In this document: one piece after another, positions 19,035 through 64,000 of the stretch
How positions within the stretch are numbered: the first letter of the stretch is position 1
Layout: the number at the start of each line of letters is the position of its first letter
Assembly (NCBI RefSeq): GCF_017591435.1
Contig: NC_059268.1
Location: 18,170,184-18,234,183, forward strand
Reading direction: 5' to 3'
DNA length: 64,000 nt
Origin: Portunus trituberculatus
Lineage: Eukaryota; Arthropoda; Malacostraca; Decapoda; Portunidae
The notes under the pieces: model-generated
Told to the model about the DNA's origin: nothing
Databases searched by the model: none
Seen by the model: the letters and a program-made list of their open reading frames with translations, nothing else
Made by a program: the position numbers and the translations under genes

Positions 19035-64000
<44,966 letters not shown>

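Overview
The window looks like nuclear DNA of a decapod crustacean, probably a crab. That is an inference from arthropod-type genes with long introns, very dense (GA)n/(CA)n microsatellites, a DIRS1-like tyrosine-recombinase retrotransposon, and tRNA-derived SINEs of a kind I associate with crabs. There is no prokaryotic gene organisation. Both host genes are cut by a window edge, so neither promoter is visible.

Left part (about 1-17,600, + strand): the 3' portion of a DNMT3-type de novo DNA methyltransferase gene. Fourteen exons with consistent splice phases encode the end of a PWWP-like region, the cysteine-rich ADD domain and a complete C5-methyltransferase domain (544 codons plus stop). 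The 8.2 kb intron between two ADD exons holds an essentially full-length but inactivated DIRS1-like element (3389-11072) with inverted terminal repeats, an internal complementary region, a gag-like region, RT/RNase H and a tyrosine recombinase. That element was itself hit by three other insertions: a TA-flanked MITE, a tRNA-derived SINE and a TTAA-flanked element. A second copy of the TA-MITE lies in a later DNMT3 intron in the opposite orientation. A degraded non-LTR retrotransposon ORF1 occupies the left edge.

Middle (about 16,754-19,034): tail-to-tail intergenic DNA between DNMT3 (+) and a cadherin gene (-), with 3' UTR sequence, possible poly(A) signals and a retroelement tail.

Right part (19,035-64,000, - strand): the 3' portion of a classical cadherin gene of the arthropod DE-cadherin (shotgun) kind. 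Twenty-one exons encode several cadherin repeats, a Cys-rich/EGF-like region, one laminin-G domain, a transmembrane helix and a catenin-binding cytoplasmic domain, followed by an unusual Ser/Pro/Lys-rich tail of about 240 residues. The exons phase together perfectly except for one apparent single-base deletion in the EGF-like region. Introns reach 11.8 kb and are filled with microsatellites, tandem minisatellites, ten copies of a roughly 210 bp TTAA-flanked MITE, SINEs and LINE 3' ends.

The most interesting signals are: nearly identical inverted repeats flanking two cadherin exons; inverted MITE copies flanking six DNMT3 exons; six cadherin splice donors that run straight into microsatellites; a tandem duplication that copied a splice donor; and the EGF frameshift. 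I see no clearly new multi-gene system. The novelty is in how repeats interact with two host genes.
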